From Stomorhina lunata (lineage: Eukaryota > Arthropoda > Insecta > Diptera > Rhiniidae): a stretch of DNA of 64,000 bases. The notes beneath the pieces were generated by a model that was not told the DNA's origin, did not search any database, and saw only the letters and a program-made list of their open reading frames with translations. Location of the stretch: contig OW121741.1 of the NCBI GenBank assembly GCA_933228675.1, positions 135,736,585 through 135,800,584 of the forward strand, read 5' to 3'. This document shows, piece after piece, positions 24,331 to 36,774 of this stretch. The translations under genes were made by a program, and so were the position numbers. The stretch's first letter is position 1. The number at the start of each line of letters is the position of its first letter.

Positions 24331-25639
24331 ATCAAAAAATTTCTTAAGTCCCTTTATCCATTCGTTTTAGCACAATTTTTTGAGGATGTAACTAATTTTG
24401 CATAATTCATGAATATTCTAATTCTTTAAATACTTTACTCTTTACTTAAGGATTTATCCTCCGGAATAAGAGACATATGCATTAAATCTCAAGACATCCT
24501 TTAAGAACCTTTGAAGTGTTTCTCTTAGGCCTTTGATATCAGCCGTAACGTGTAAAATGTCAACGGTAGAATGAACTAGATTTTCTTATTTTCTTATTTA
24601 GCTCAAAATTTCGCTCAAGAGAAAGTAACAAACATTATAAAAAAAATATTTTCTTTAAGTTTTAATTTTAATTGTTTTAAAGTTTAAATAAATTTCATTT
24701 TAGGAATTACTTAATCTGAAATCCTTCTGCTTGTTCTCGTTTTATGTTTGCGACCTCCTCCGCGCGTTAAGACGTTAGGGGATATTTTGTGAAAGAGAAA
24801 CGAAAAAACTTTTGATATTTTTCTTTTGCGGAAATGCTTTATCTTAAATAAAAATATTAATATTTTAAGAAAATTATTCATGCTCCATAAGCCTTTTCTT
24901 TAGTGATTTTGTTTGTTCGTTTTCTTTTTGCCTGGAATTTAGTCGTATCTTTTAGTATAAATATGATTACAGAAATTAAAATAAACGAGTTTAAGTGAGC
25001 CATGACGAATCTTAAATACCCTTCAACAATAGTAAAGCTTAGAATCGAAAGAGCTTATGGTCAGTTATAAACACTTCGTTTTATTTAAATAGTTAACAAA
25101 ATTTAATGGTTAACCACGTACATCACTTTATGAAATGGACCGATTTAGAAGAGCTTCTCATCAAAAATATTTGGAAGTTATTTCTAATTGTATTAAGTTG
25201 GCGGTATCTCAGGTCTTTATGGACCGATTTTAATGAAATTTAATTTAATGGAGTACTTAGCGGGAGGATTTATTAAAGTCTGATATGTATATATTTATTT
25301 CCCATTTCTTTTATAATGTATTTATTTTCAATCAAAATTTAAGAATCCGGATATAAATGTCGGCGATAACTCAGGTGATTTTACCCAATATTGATCAAAT
25401 TTTATATATGATCTGAGATAAATAAAGAAAAAATTACTAACTGAATGACAAACATATAATACCTTATTAACTATTGGTGAAGGGTATACAAATTTAAAAA
25501 ACAACTAAATATAATTTAAGAAAAGATGGTTTGTGATACAAGTGGTGTTCATGAGATGTCACAGTCATCTGACACATTCGCACTTATGTAATTTTTTACA
25601 TTTAAGCAAATTCTTATAAGGGAAATGTGTATAATTTTC
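24331..25639. other. Island with one TIR element
   Basis: Low-copy A/T-rich sequence with a few GC-richer words (CCTCCGCGCGTTAAGACG at about 24756). It contains the inverted-repeat element at 25016-25488. No coding signal was found in either strand. Confidence 0.5.
25016..25488. mobile_element. 473-bp terminal-inverted-repeat element
   Basis: Left end ATACCCTTCAACAATAG and right end CTATTGGTGAAGGGTAT are inverted repeats matching at 16 of 17 positions. The termini share the ATACCCTTCA(C/A)CA word with the mini-me-like family, and the interior has the same kind of phrases (TGGACCGATTTTAATGAAAT, ACTGAATGACAAACATATAA). The GTCY tract is absent. Non-coding; probably a distant relative of the same non-autonomous group. 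Confidence 0.65.
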
Positions 25640-28600
25640 ATGTAAAAAAAAATTTAAATTATAATCCAAATTTCTCTTTAAGAAAACTCAGATCAAAGTT
25701 TTTCGAAAAGAAAACTTTGAAAAAATTTTAAGAAGAGAAAACTTTTTTCGAAATTTAACTTAGATCAACTTTTTTTATAAGAAAAATTAAATTTTTTTTT
25801 ACAAAAAATTTTTTCATTATTTTTTTTTAAGAAAATTTTTTACAAATATTCTTAAAAAAAATTTCTTCAAAATTTTTCTATTAGAAAAAATTTACAAAAG
25901 TTTACTTATAAATTTTTTTCAAAGAAAATTTTTTTTTTAAATTTTCCTATAAGAAAAATTTCTTAAAAATTTTTCTATAAGAGAAATTTCTTTAAAATTT
26001 TTCTATAAGAAAAATTTCTTTAAAATTTTTCTATAAGAAAAATTTTTTTAAAATTTTTCAATAAGAAAAATTTCTTTAAAATTTTTCTCCAAAAAATATT
26101 TCTTAAAAATTCTTCTACAAGAAATATTTCTTCAAAATTTTTTTATAAGAAAAATTTTTCCATAAAAAAAAAATTTTCAAAATTTTTCTATAAGAAAAAT
26201 TTCTTCAAAATTTTTATAGAAGAAAAATTTCTTTAAAATTTTTCTATAAGAAAAATTTCTTTAAAATTTTTTAATAAGAAAAATTTCTTCAAAATTATTC
26301 TACAAGAAAAATTTCTTCAAAATTTTTCTATTAGAAAAATTTTTTTATAAGAAAAATTTCTTCAAAATGTTTCTCCAAAAAATATTTCTTGAAAATTCCT
26401 CTACAAGAAATATTTCTTCAAAATTTTTTTATAAGAAAAATTTTTCCATAAAAAAAAAATTTTCAAAATTTTTCTATAAGAAAAATTTCTTCAAAATTTT
26501 TCTATAAGAAAAATCTTTTCGAAATTTTTTCCATAAAAAAATTTTTCTACAAGAAATATTTTTCAAAATTTTTCTATAAGAAAAATCTCTTCAAAAATTT
26601 TTTCCATAAAAAAATTTTTTCTAAATATTTTTTTATTAAAAAAATTTTTTCAAAATTTTTCTATAATAAAAATTTCTTCAATATATTTTTTAATTAAAAA
26701 AAATTTTTCAAAATTTTTCTATAAGAAAAATTTCTTCAATATTTCAAAAAATTTCATCTAAATTTTTGTATAAGAAGAATTTCATCAAAAAATATCTTCA
26801 AAATTTACAAAATTTATCTTAAAAAAATTCTTCAAAATTTTTCTAAAAATATTGTTTTTTTAGAAAAATTATTATAATTTTTTTAAAAGAAAAATTTTTT
26901 CAAAATTTTTCTATAAGAAAAAATTTCTTCAAAATTTTTCTAAAATAAAAATTTGTTTTAATTTTTTCTATAAAAATATTTCTTTAAAATTTTATATAAA
27001 AAAAAATCTTCAAAATTTTCTATTAGAAACATTTTTTAAAAAATGTTTCCATATGAAAAAATTAAATATTTCTATTAGAAAACTTTATTAAAAATTTTTC
27101 CTTTAAAAAAATTTCTTCAAAAATTTTTTATCAGAAAAATTTGTTTAAAAATTTTTCTATAAAAAAATTTCTTCAAAATTTTTCTACAAAAAAAAATTTT
27201 ATATGTAAAATTGCTTTAAAATTTTTCTGTAAGAAGAATTTCTTCAAAATTTTTCTATAAGAAAAATTTCTTCAACAAAATTATTTATTAAAAAAATTTC
27301 TTTAAAAATTTGTGTTCAAGAAAAATTTTATCAAAATTTTTTACAAGAAAAATTTCTTCAAAATTTTTCTATAAGAAAAATTTCTTTAAAATTTTTCCAT
27401 AAGGAAAATTTTTTTTCAATTTTTCTATAAAAAATTTTTTTCAAAATTTTATTTTTAGAAAAATTTCTTTAAAATTTTTCTATAAGTAAAAAGAAAATAG
27501 AATTTTTTTTTTTTAATTTTTCTATGAGAAAAATTTCTTAAAAATTTTATCTAAATTTTTCTAAAAGAAAAATGTTATGAAAAGAAAAATTGTTTAAAAA
27601 AATGTCTTTAAAATTTTTTTACAAAAAGCATTTGTTCAAGATTTTTACGAAAAATTGCTTTATACTTCTAAAAGAAAAATTTAATTAAAATTTTTTTATA
27701 AGAGAAATTTCTTCAAAATTGTTTTACAATTGTCTTTAAGAAAAATTTATATAAAAAAATTCTTAAAAGTTTTTTGTTTTAAATTTTTCTGTAAGAAATA
27801 TATCTTCAAACTATTTCTATCAAAATGATTTCTTCTAAATTGTTTTATTAGAAAATGTTGTTTAAAATTTTTCTTTATTTAAAATTTTTATTTAAAAATT
27901 TTTTTATAAAAAATTTCTTTTATTCAAAGATTTTTCTATAAGAATTTTTATTTTATTTTATTCTACAAGAAAAATACTTTAAAATTTTTCTTTAGAAAAA
28001 ATTTCTTCAAAATTTTTCTATTTTTGAAAATTTTTCATATAAATAATTTCTTTAGAAAAAAATGTATCTAAAAAATTTCTAAAAGAAAAAGTTTCGATAG
28101 AAAATTTCATCTGAAAAGTTTTTTGTATAAAAATCTATATTATCAAGTTTTCATATAAAAAAATTTCTATAGAAAATTTTCATAAGAAAAATTTTATATA
28201 AGAAAAATTTCCTTTATTTTCTTCTACTAGAAAAAGACATTAAAATTTTTCTTTAGAAAATTTTTTTTTTTGTTTTATTTTTGAAAATTTTTCATCTAAA
28301 TAATTTCTTTAGAAAAATTTTAATCTAAAAAAATTTCTATAGAAAATTTCGTCTAAAAAGTTTTTCTCTAAAAATTTATTTTATCAAGTTTTCATATAAA
28401 AAAATTTCTTTGGACAGTTTTTCATATAAAAAAAAAAAATTCTATAGAAAATTATTGATAAAAGAAAATTTCAATAGGAAATATTTTTTTCAAAAAATAT
28501 TTTTTTTAAAAGAAAAATTTCTTTAAAATTCTTCTATAAAAATTTTTTTTCAAAACTTTTCTATAAGAAAAATTTATTTAAAATTAAGAAAACTCTTTTT
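25640..28600. repeat. 28-bp satellite, CTTC variant, degenerate
   Basis: Family of TTTTTCTATAAGAAAAATTT, in which CATC of the first array is replaced by CTTC or CTTT (TTTCTTCAAAA). It is more decayed than 1284-4190, with many frame-breaking indels. A segment with a CTCCAAAAAATATTTCTT unit at about 26085 recurs near 26370, an internal duplication. From about 28020 it grades into TCTATAGAAAATTTTTCATA-like units. Confidence 0.88.
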
Positions 28601-29174
28601 AAATTTTCTTGGCTGTATCTTAAACTTTTCGCACATTAATACATTCATATGTGAATTTGTATGCAGATGAGCGTAAAGTAAATTCATATAATGTTTATAT
28701 ATGAAATTAATTTTTCTTTTTCTTTTTTTTCTCTTGTGTGTGTGTGTGTTGCCAAGGTTTTATTTTCCATTACATATCGCGCATTTTTATACGTTCGTAC
28801 AACTGCAGATTGAACTGAATAATTTTAAAAGCAAATTTTGTTTCTGCTGTTTTTGTATTTAAGTTTTATCTTATTATAATTTTCGTATGTTGTTTCTACT
28901 TTTAGAGATTTAACTTAATTCTTTTTGTTTTTTGGAATTTTTTTGTGGATGGTTAACCATAATATTTACATTTTTATTTAATTAAAATTACTTAGGAGCC
29001 CGAGGAGTAAAAGCAAATATACAAAATAACAAACAATTAAAATTATTAAATTTTGAAAGAAAATAAGACAAAAAATACGATTATATTAAAGAAAAACATT
29101 TTTCTGCTTAAGATTATATTAAAAGGAGACTTGAATCGCTTTTCAGTTCATAGAAAATATTTAAGAAGGCATTC

Positions 29175-29243
29175 AGGTATGTGATGGACATTTTCGTTTT
29201 GAAATCGATCGATTTGAAAACGATCGTTTTCCATCACATACCT
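29175..29243. repeat. 69-nt imperfect hairpin
   Basis: Outer arms AGGTATGTGATGGA and TCCATCACATACCT are perfect 14-bp inverted repeats. Inside, CGTTTTGAAATC and GATTTGAAAACG pair with one mismatch after a small bulge. The overall shape is like a short miRNA precursor or a tiny fold-back element. Strand and function cannot be told from sequence. Confidence 0.6.
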
Positions 29244-30329
29244 AATTATGTTGAAATTCAAAATATCTTTTTATGTATCTACTAGTTTTAAGAATGGAAA
29301 GTATATTACGATTGTCATTTAGTTTGAAATTTCGAAAATTGTGGTCTTAATAGCAATTTTGACGAAGTTCCAGTTTAAGTCAAGGGTAAGTCCAGTGTTC
29401 GATTTTATATGTTTTATCAAAAAGAATAATAAAAAAATTGTTATTCCTATGTTATTTTCAAAATAATGGCCTCTTACTTTGAAAGAAGTTCCAGTGCAAG
29501 TGTTTTAAGCCCCCTATTAAAACAAATGAGGGCATATTAAGATTGTCACTCCGTTTGTAATATCAACGAATTTTTAGCGCAAGTTAAGGGCGAATTCATT
29601 GTTCGTTTTTTTTTTTTTTTTTTTTTTTTCTTAGAGAAGAAAACGGAAAAATTAAAACAAGGAATTGTTTATTATCCCTTTAAAAATGCTCAGTTGTAAA
29701 ATGGTAAAATTTTAACAAATTGTTTTTAAAAATATCAAGAGTCTGTTTGCAATTAAATCCCTTACTTAATTCCTCTAATATTTTTAACTTCAAGTGTTTT
29801 TTTTTTGCATTTTTTTAACAAAAGCGTTTAGGAAAAAGTTTTTCTGCTTCACACTTTTTCTTTGCTAAAACCCCTTTTCAAGTTAATTAAGTCATTTACC
29901 AGCATAACAATAACACGTAATGATATAAAGCCAAAAACAACAACAAAACATAAGAGAAAAAGGATAAGTGGAGAAGGAAAAGAATCCTTAAATGAAAATA
30001 TAAAGCAGCAAAGTGACATTTTAAATCGAAAGACGTGTACGATGGGTATTTAAGTGTATGTGTATAGGCGTGTGTGTGTATGTATGTGTGACATATATAA
30101 TATAATATTAAGGAGGCCCAGGGAAAGAAAAAAACAAGAAAATAGATTTCTATTCAAATACATTTTCCTTTGGCTTCTTTTCTTTTTTCAAAATATCAAA
30201 ATTTGGTGTTAAAATTCACTAAATTTTGCCTAAGGTCAAGTAAATCATGTCTTTAAAATAATCGCCGTATAGATCGAGTAGAAAGGGTCTTTTGGAAATT
30301 TTGAATTTTTTAAAGAGGTTTAAACGGGT

Positions 30330-31010
30330 AAAAAGGAGACAAAATCGAAAGCGTTATATCTCCCAAAGTACCCGGTATAGAAACAAAACTTAAATAACGA
30401 TTTGAACAGCTATGAAAATAAGCGGACAGATGTTTAGTACTTTTTTTAAACCCTGTCCGATAGAGAGTAAAAAAGGGTTAAAATAGTTTTTTGGTACTAT
30501 TTATAACCCACTCTTATCTTTGGAACCAAAGAGTATAGAAATAAACTTTATACTGCAATCTATAGATGTGAAAAAATATTAAATACGCATCTGGTACTTT
30601 TTTAGTTTCTGGGGTCAAAATGGTGAGAAAAAGAATAAAATCATAACTTGACATTTCATAAAGTTATATGCATGGAAACAAAATGTTAAACGCACTTTAA
30701 TAAAATGTAACGAATTCAATTGGTACCAAAGAAGTACCAAATATGCATATGGAACTTCTTTGAAATGAGGGGATAAAACTAGGAAAAAATTGGTAACATT
30801 ATTTCTTTTAAGCTAATAGGCATAGCAACAAAATTCAAATAGCGTTTTGATCAGCTGAAAATATACTGAGACGAGTAATTGATACTTTTTGAAAAAAGTG
30901 CCGAGCAGAACCAATAATCTGTGAAAAATATTTTTGGTACTTTTTTTTGAAAAAATTAACTTTGAAACAAAACCTGTATCGCAAGTATATACCTTAGTAA
31001 ATAAAATATA
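30330..31010. repeat. Degenerate tandem repeat, about 150-bp period
   Basis: Related segments recur around ATAGAAACAAAACTTAAATA (30376), ATAGAAATAAACTTTATACT (30535), CATGGAAACAAAATGTTAAA (30671) and CATAGCAACAAAATTCAAAT (30821). Each is followed by GGTACTTTTT-type words. The spacings are about 158, 137 and 150 bp. Identity is low, so this is an old array; it resembles the reverse complement of the repeats at 44240-46000. Confidence 0.55.
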
Positions 31011-31213
31011 TGTAAAATTTGAAATTTGCATCGAAATGATCATCATAAAACTCCGACCAAGGCTCGGTCAAACAGGCACTAAAGCCTTTATTTAAGGATA
31101 TTTTTATCCGTAACTTGTACTGGAACTTCATTAAAGTCGATTATAAGCAAAGGTCGGCACAAACAGAACAGAAAATAATCGTCGGCTGAGTTCTGACGTT
31201 TTATTTTCTACTA

Positions 31214-31844
31214 CATTTCACCACCATAGGTAGAAAGGGTATTATAAGTTTGTGTTGATGTAAGTAACACATAGAAATATGTGTCTTAGACCCACCTTTT
31301 AGTATACCATTAGGCTTAGAATCACTTTCTTAGTCGATTTAGCGTTGTCCGTCCGTCCGTCCAACCATCTGGCTGGCTGGCTGGACCCCCATGTAAACCT
31401 TGTAAGCAAACTACAGGTCGCAATTCTAAAGATAATTTGATGAAATTTGGCGCAGATCATTTTTTTGATAATGGGACCATGGCTATTATAATTCGTCAAA
31501 ATCGGTCCATTATTTATGGTACCTCCAATAGGTCCCACTTCCCGGAATTGATATATTTGCCACAAACATCAATACTTTTGCATGAAATTTAAAACAAATA
31601 CTGTTTATGTCAACTAAAATCACTGTACCAAATTTCGTTTAAATGGGTCCACATTTGACCCTAGTTCTCATATAAGTCCAAATGACTGAAACAGCTTATA
31701 TATATAAGTTTTGAGAAAATGTTTGTATGATGGCAAAATTTAGCAAACATTTGTCTTTATACAGGAAAAATAACACCTTTGACCTTAGTGATGAAGGGTA
31801 TCGTATGGTCTGACTTGACCGACTATAGCACTTTCTTACTTGTT
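31214..31844 (+). mobile_element. Mini-me-like GTCY element, copy 2, internally deleted
   Basis: Starts CATTTCACCACCATAGG and ends GGGTATCGTATGG then CTTTCTTACTTGTT. The GTCY tract reads GTCCGTCCGTCCAACCATC. It lacks roughly 150-180 bp present in the other copies. The missing part lies exactly between two copies of GGTCCACATTTGACC that the full element carries, consistent with deletion by recombination or slippage between direct repeats. Confidence 0.82.
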
Positions 31845-34150
31845 TTTAAATATTTTTATCAAAAATTTATCTGTAGAAAATTTTGTTATTATTTATAGAA
31901 AAATTTTTATCAGAAATTTTTCCATAGAAAATTTTTCCACAGAAAATTGTTTTATCGAAAATGTTTCTACAGGAAAATATTTCTATCAAAAAGTTTTCTA
32001 TAGAAAAATATTTTTATTGAAAATTTTTCTTTAGAAAAGAATTTTATCAAAAATTGTTCTGTAGAATAATTATTTTATGTAATATTTTTCTACAGAAAAA
32101 TTATTTTTTAGAAAATTTTTCTATAAAACAATTATTTTATCGAAACTTTTTCTATAGAAAAATTTTTTTATCGAAAATGTTTCTATACAAAAATTTTTTT
32201 ATTGAAAATTTTTCTATAGAAAAATTTTTTTATTAAAAACTTTTTTATAGAAAAATTATTTTTGATTGAAAATTTTTCTATAGAAAAATTTTTTTATTGA
32301 AAGTTTTTCTATAGAAAAAATTTTTTATTGAAAGTTTTTCTATAGAAAAAATTTTTTATTGAAAGTTTTTCTATAGAAAAAATTTTTTATTGAAAATTTT
32401 TCTATAGAAAAATTTTTTATTGAAAATTTTTCTATAGAAAAATTTTTTATTAAAAATTTTTCTATAGAAAAATTTTTTATTGAAAATTTTTCTATAGAAA
32501 AATTTTTTATTGAAAATTTTTCTATAGAAAAATTTTTTATTGAAAAATTTTCTATAGAAAAATTTTTTATTGAAAATTTTTCTATAGAAAAATTTTTTAT
32601 TGAAAATTTTTCTATAGAAAAATTTTTTATTGAAAATTTTTCTATAGAAAAATTTTTTATTGAAAATTTTTCTATAGAAAATTTTTTTATTGAAAATTTT
32701 TCTATAGAAAAATTTTTTATTGAAAATTTTTCTATAGAAAAATTTTTTATTGAAAATTTTTCTATAGAAAAATTTTTTATTGAAAATTTTTCTATAGAAA
32801 AATTTTTTATTGAAAATTTTTCTAGAGAAAAATTTTTTATTGAAAATTTTTCTATAGAAAAATTTTTTATTGAAAATTTTTCTATAGAAAAATTTTTTAT
32901 TAAAAATTTTTCTACAGAAAAATTTTTTATTAAAAATTTTTCTATAGAAAAATTTTTTATTAAAAATTTTTCTATAGAAAAATTTTTTATTAAAAATTTT
33001 TCTATAGAAAAATTTTTTATTAAAAATTTTTCTATAGAAAAATTTTTTATTGAAAATTTTTCTATAGAAAAATTTTTTATTGAAAATTTTTCTATAGAAA
33101 AATTTTTTATTGAAAATATTTCTATAGAAAAACTTTTTTATTGAAAATTTTTCTATAGAAAAATTTTTTTATTGAAAATGTTTGTATAGAAAAATTTTTT
33201 TATTGAAAATTTTTGTATAGAAAAATTTTTTTATTGAAAATTTTTCTATAGAAAAATTTTTTTATTGAAAATTTTTTTATAGAAAAATTTTTTTTATCAA
33301 AAATTTGTTATCAACATTTTTCTATAAAATTTTTTTTTATCAAAATTTAATTTTATAGAAAAATAATTTTATAGAAAATATTTCTATAGAAAAATTATTT
33401 CATCGAAAATTTTTCCATAGAAAAATTATTTTATCGAAAATTTTTCTATTGAAAAATTATTTTATCGAAAAGTTTTCTATAGAAAAATTATTTTATAGAA
33501 AAATTATTTTATAGAAAATTTATGTTATAGAAAATTTTTATATAGAAAAATTATTTTATCGAAAATTGTTCTATAGAAAATTATGTTATAGAAAATTTTT
33601 CTATAGAAAAATTATTTTATCGAAAATTTTTCTATAGAAAAATTATTTTATAGAAAATTTTTTTATCACAATTTATTTTATTAAAAATTTTTCTATAAAA
33701 AAATTTTTAATCAAAATTTTTTCCTTAGAAAAAATTTTAAGAAAATTTTTTTATCAAAAATTTTTTTAAAAAATTTTCTACAGAAATATATTTCTATCGG
33801 AAATGTTTCTATAGTAAAATATTTTTATCGAAAATTTTTCTTTCGAAAAAAAATTGTATCTTTAATAAAAAATTTTATCGAAAATTTTTCTTTAGAAAAA
33901 AATTTTATTGAAGATTTTTCTATACAAAAAAATTTTCTATAGAAAAATTATTTTATCGAAAATTTTTCTATAGAAAAAATATTTTTTGAGAAAATTTTTT
34001 ATAGAAAAATATATATATTTTATTTTGATCATTTTCACAGAAAAATACTTTTTTCGAAAATTTTCTACAAAAAAAAAAAAATTTCAAAGAAAAACATTTT
34101 TATAAAAAGTGTTTCTACAAAAAAATATTTGTACCGCAAATATTTTTTAA
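31845..34150. repeat. 30-bp satellite array
   Basis: Units of TCTATAGAAAAATTTTTTAT plus TGAAAATTTT. Between about 32370 and 33115 the period is exactly 30 bp for about 24 monomers, with little variation (TAAAAA for TGAAAA in a run at 32880-33040). On both sides 31-bp and degenerate units occur. At 33340-33660 a TTATTTTATCGAAAATTTTT variant takes over. Inverted halves around CTATAG make it quasi-palindromic. Confidence 0.93.
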
Positions 34151-34254
34151 CTTAAAAGTGTAAAATCGTTTAATATTAAAAATTCTGTTTCGAAAAATAT
34201 TTCCAATTCGATTTAAATTTAAAATAAATATTCCCAATTCGATTTAAATTCAAA

Positions 34255-34458
34255 TTGCATGTATTTCAATCAATGTTTGCAAAAATAATAGTGCGGTGGC
34301 AACAATGTTCGAGATTATATTTCTTTCGAACCATGTATTTTGTTGCTATAATTTGGATTTTGATTTTGTTTCTTATGTATTATGTTTTTAATATTTTCTT
34401 TGGCAAAGTGGAACCAACTGACTTTGCTAACATCCAAATTTCAACTGATTACTTTTAA
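34255..34458 (+). CDS. Possible 67-residue single-pass membrane peptide (speculative)
   Basis: An ATG-started frame ends at TAA. Residues 1-25 are mixed and basic (KIIVRWQQCSRLYFFR), residues about 27-50 form one strongly hydrophobic segment, and the tail (KVEPTDFANIQISTDYF) is polar and acidic. A second ATG seven codons in could also serve. This topology is sensible for a type II membrane peptide or the first exon of a larger protein, and base composition here is less skewed than nearby. I do not recognise the family. A/T-rich DNA readily encodes hydrophobic runs by chance, so this may not be a gene. Confidence 0.22.
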   Translation: MHVFQSMFAKIIVRWQQCSRLYFFRTMYFVAIIWILILFLMYYVFNIFFGKVEPTDFANIQISTDYF

Positions 34459-34874
34459 TACTCATTTTCACGAGTTTCATTAATGATCGCGATATTTACA
34501 AAAATTACAAAAAGTCATCGGCTTCTGGTGGTATGGGTTGCCTACGACTGATTATAAGGCTATTATTTAGTTTGGGAACTGCAAATTTCGTGAAGACCGA
34601 ATACTGAACTTAATCTTGACTAGGACTGGAACTTCGTCAAAATAGCTTTTAAAGCACATTTTTGGTATCAAATTACACTTGTAAACTAAAACCAAATAGT
34701 CATTTTAAAACCAGCCTACCTTTACGAGTACATACTAAGATAAGTTGTAAGAAAGATACTTTATTAAAAATTAAAAAAAAAAAACATCCTACCATTTCCA
34801 ATTGACACAAGTAAAAATTGGAAAATATTTATAATTTACTTCAAAGCCCATCAACGAGAGATAAGCAGCGTTGC

Positions 34875-34903
34875 CGATGAGCTGTGAAGTTTACAGCTCA
34901 TCG
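34875..34903. repeat. Perfect 11-bp hairpin
   Basis: CGATGAGCTGT and ACAGCTCATCG flank a 7-nt loop. The GC-richer stem stands out from its surroundings. The following TTTGAAAACGATTTGA resembles the inner arm of the 29175-29243 hairpin. Confidence 0.6.
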
Positions 34904-35180
34904 TTTGAAAACGATTTGAATCAAGAAAATTTCTTCTTGAATTGAAAAATATTTAGTTTCATTATCAATCCTCATTCTTAAATGTTTTTCAAATGTGGAT
35001 ATCATCTACGGATGAAACTTAAAAAAAATACTTTTTATTTAGACCAACTTTTCTCTTAACTTTAAAAAAGTTACGAGAAATAAAATAGGTTTAATTTTTC
35101 TAAAATTTACTATTTAAAATACTTTTTTTGTAAGTTTTAAAAACTCTTCTAGCAATGGTAACGCAGGTTAAAAACCTTGT

Positions 35181-35988
35181 TATACCCTTCACCACCATTG
35201 GTGGAAAGGGTATTATAAGTTTGTGCTGATGTATGTAACGCATAGAAATAATTGTCTTAGACCCACCTTTTAGTATACCAATAGGCTTAGAATCACTTTA
35301 TGAGTCGATTTACCAAAGTCCGTCCGTCCGTCTGGCTGGACGGCTGGCTGGCAGGCAGCACCCCCATGTAAACCTTGTAACAAAACTACAGCTCGCAATT
35401 CTAAAGATTATTTGATGAAATTTGGCACAGATCATTTTTTTGATAATGGGACCATGGCTATTGAAATTCGTCAAAATCGGTCCATTATTTGTGGTACCTC
35501 CCATAGGTCTCACTTCCTGGAATTGATATATTTGCCACAAAAATCAATATTTTTTCATGAAATTTAAAACAAATACTGCTTATATAAACCTAAATCACCG
35601 TACCAAATTTCGTTGAAATCGGTCCACCTTTGACCATAGCTCCCATACAAACTTTTCTGTCAGGACGCACTAAATGAGACAAAGATCACTAAAACGCTCG
35701 TAAATCTGAAGATAATGAGAATTTTAGGCTTTTTTCGCATACATAATTTTTGTAACAACTGTAATCAACTTGCCAAATTTCGAGACAATCGGTCCATATT
35801 TGACCCTTGCTCTCATATAAGTCCAAATGACAAAAACAGCTTAAATATATAAGTTTTGAGAAATGTTTGTATGATGTCAAAATTTATCAAATGTTTGTCT
35901 TTATACAGGAAAAAGAACAACTTTGACCTTAGTGGTGAAGGGTATCGTATGGTCGGGCTTGACCGTCTATAGCACTTTCTTACTTGTT
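35181..35988 (+). mobile_element. Mini-me-like GTCY element, copy 3
   Basis: An 808-bp copy. The 5' end TATACCCTTCACCACCATTG continues GTGGAAAGGGTAT and can fold back on itself. The core CGATTTACCAAAGTCC is mutated, and the GTCY tract is GTCCGTCCGTCTGGCTGGAC. The 3' end is GTGGTGAAGGGTATCG and CTTTCTTACTTGTT. It carries both internal GGTCCA(C/T)(C/A)TTTGACC copies that bound the deletion in copy 2. Confidence 0.87.
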
Positions 35989-36774
35989 TTTCTTCTCTAC
36001 CATTCCTGAAAATTGTATTATTATTCGACTTGTACATGTAAATTAATACGAAACAGCCGATTGCTTCTCGGGTTTTCAGTTCTATGACGGATAAACCTTG
36101 ATTTAAGCTACATATGAAACAACAATAAATATTGAATGAATGAATGCTTGGATGTTTTGCTATTTGGTTGATGTTTTGGTTATAGAATATTAAAGAACAC
36201 TTTGTACAAGAAGTAAATATTCATTCATTCGCATAAATTTCAAAATATACAATATTTGCATATTTCGAACATGAGAAAGCCAGCACATGTTAAAATTTTA
36301 ATTTGAATTTAAGTTTGTGAGCAGGAGCAGGAGTCGGAACAAAACGTATAGTATATATTATTTTCTTTACCTGGAGTTAGTTATTTAAATTTTACAGAAA
36401 TTACAACCTCAGGGAGTGAACAATATTCTGGTACATACTCGTAAAAAGGTCCTTTAAGTGGGTAAATGGGGGACAATAAAAAGATATTTACTAAATGTTA
36501 ACAAAAAAAAATATTTTGAGAAAATTCTAAATTTAATATTACTATCTTAAACCATTTGTTAAAATTTAAGGGAAAACTGCAGCCACAAAAATGTGCCTAC
36601 TTGAAATTTTTCTTCTAGTTAACAAACTTTTCGATTAGTTGTTTATGTCTAACAAAAAGTTAAAATTCCACAAAAAGCATTTTTATGACTTGAAAATTTA
36701 ACAAAGTTATGAAAACCATACAAAGCTGCTCAAGCTATTTTTAGCAATTTGACCATTTTGGCCATTTGGAAAAT
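35989..36774. other. Island, nothing recognised
   Basis: A/T-rich non-coding sequence with ATTCATTCATTCG words (36121-36145, 36215-36232). No domain, RNA gene or repeat family was identified. Confidence 0.45.

Larger units (their letters stand above)
28601..31213. other. Island with microsatellites and decayed repeats
   Basis: Holds a short (TG)n at 28735-28751, a T-run at 29609-29630, and TG/TATG-rich sequence at 30055-30095. It also holds a 69-nt hairpin (29175-29243) and a degenerate longer-period repeat (30330-31010). A 63-codon frame at 29862-30053 is lysine- and threonine-rich with no domain. No gene is supportable. Confidence 0.5.
34151..35180. other. Island between the 30-bp array and element copy 3
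   Basis: Contains a local direct repeat CCAATTCGATTTAAATT (34202 and 34232), a possible membrane micropeptide frame (34255-34458) and an 11-bp-arm hairpin (34875-34903). The rest is low-complexity A/T sequence with no gene signal. Confidence 0.5.
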
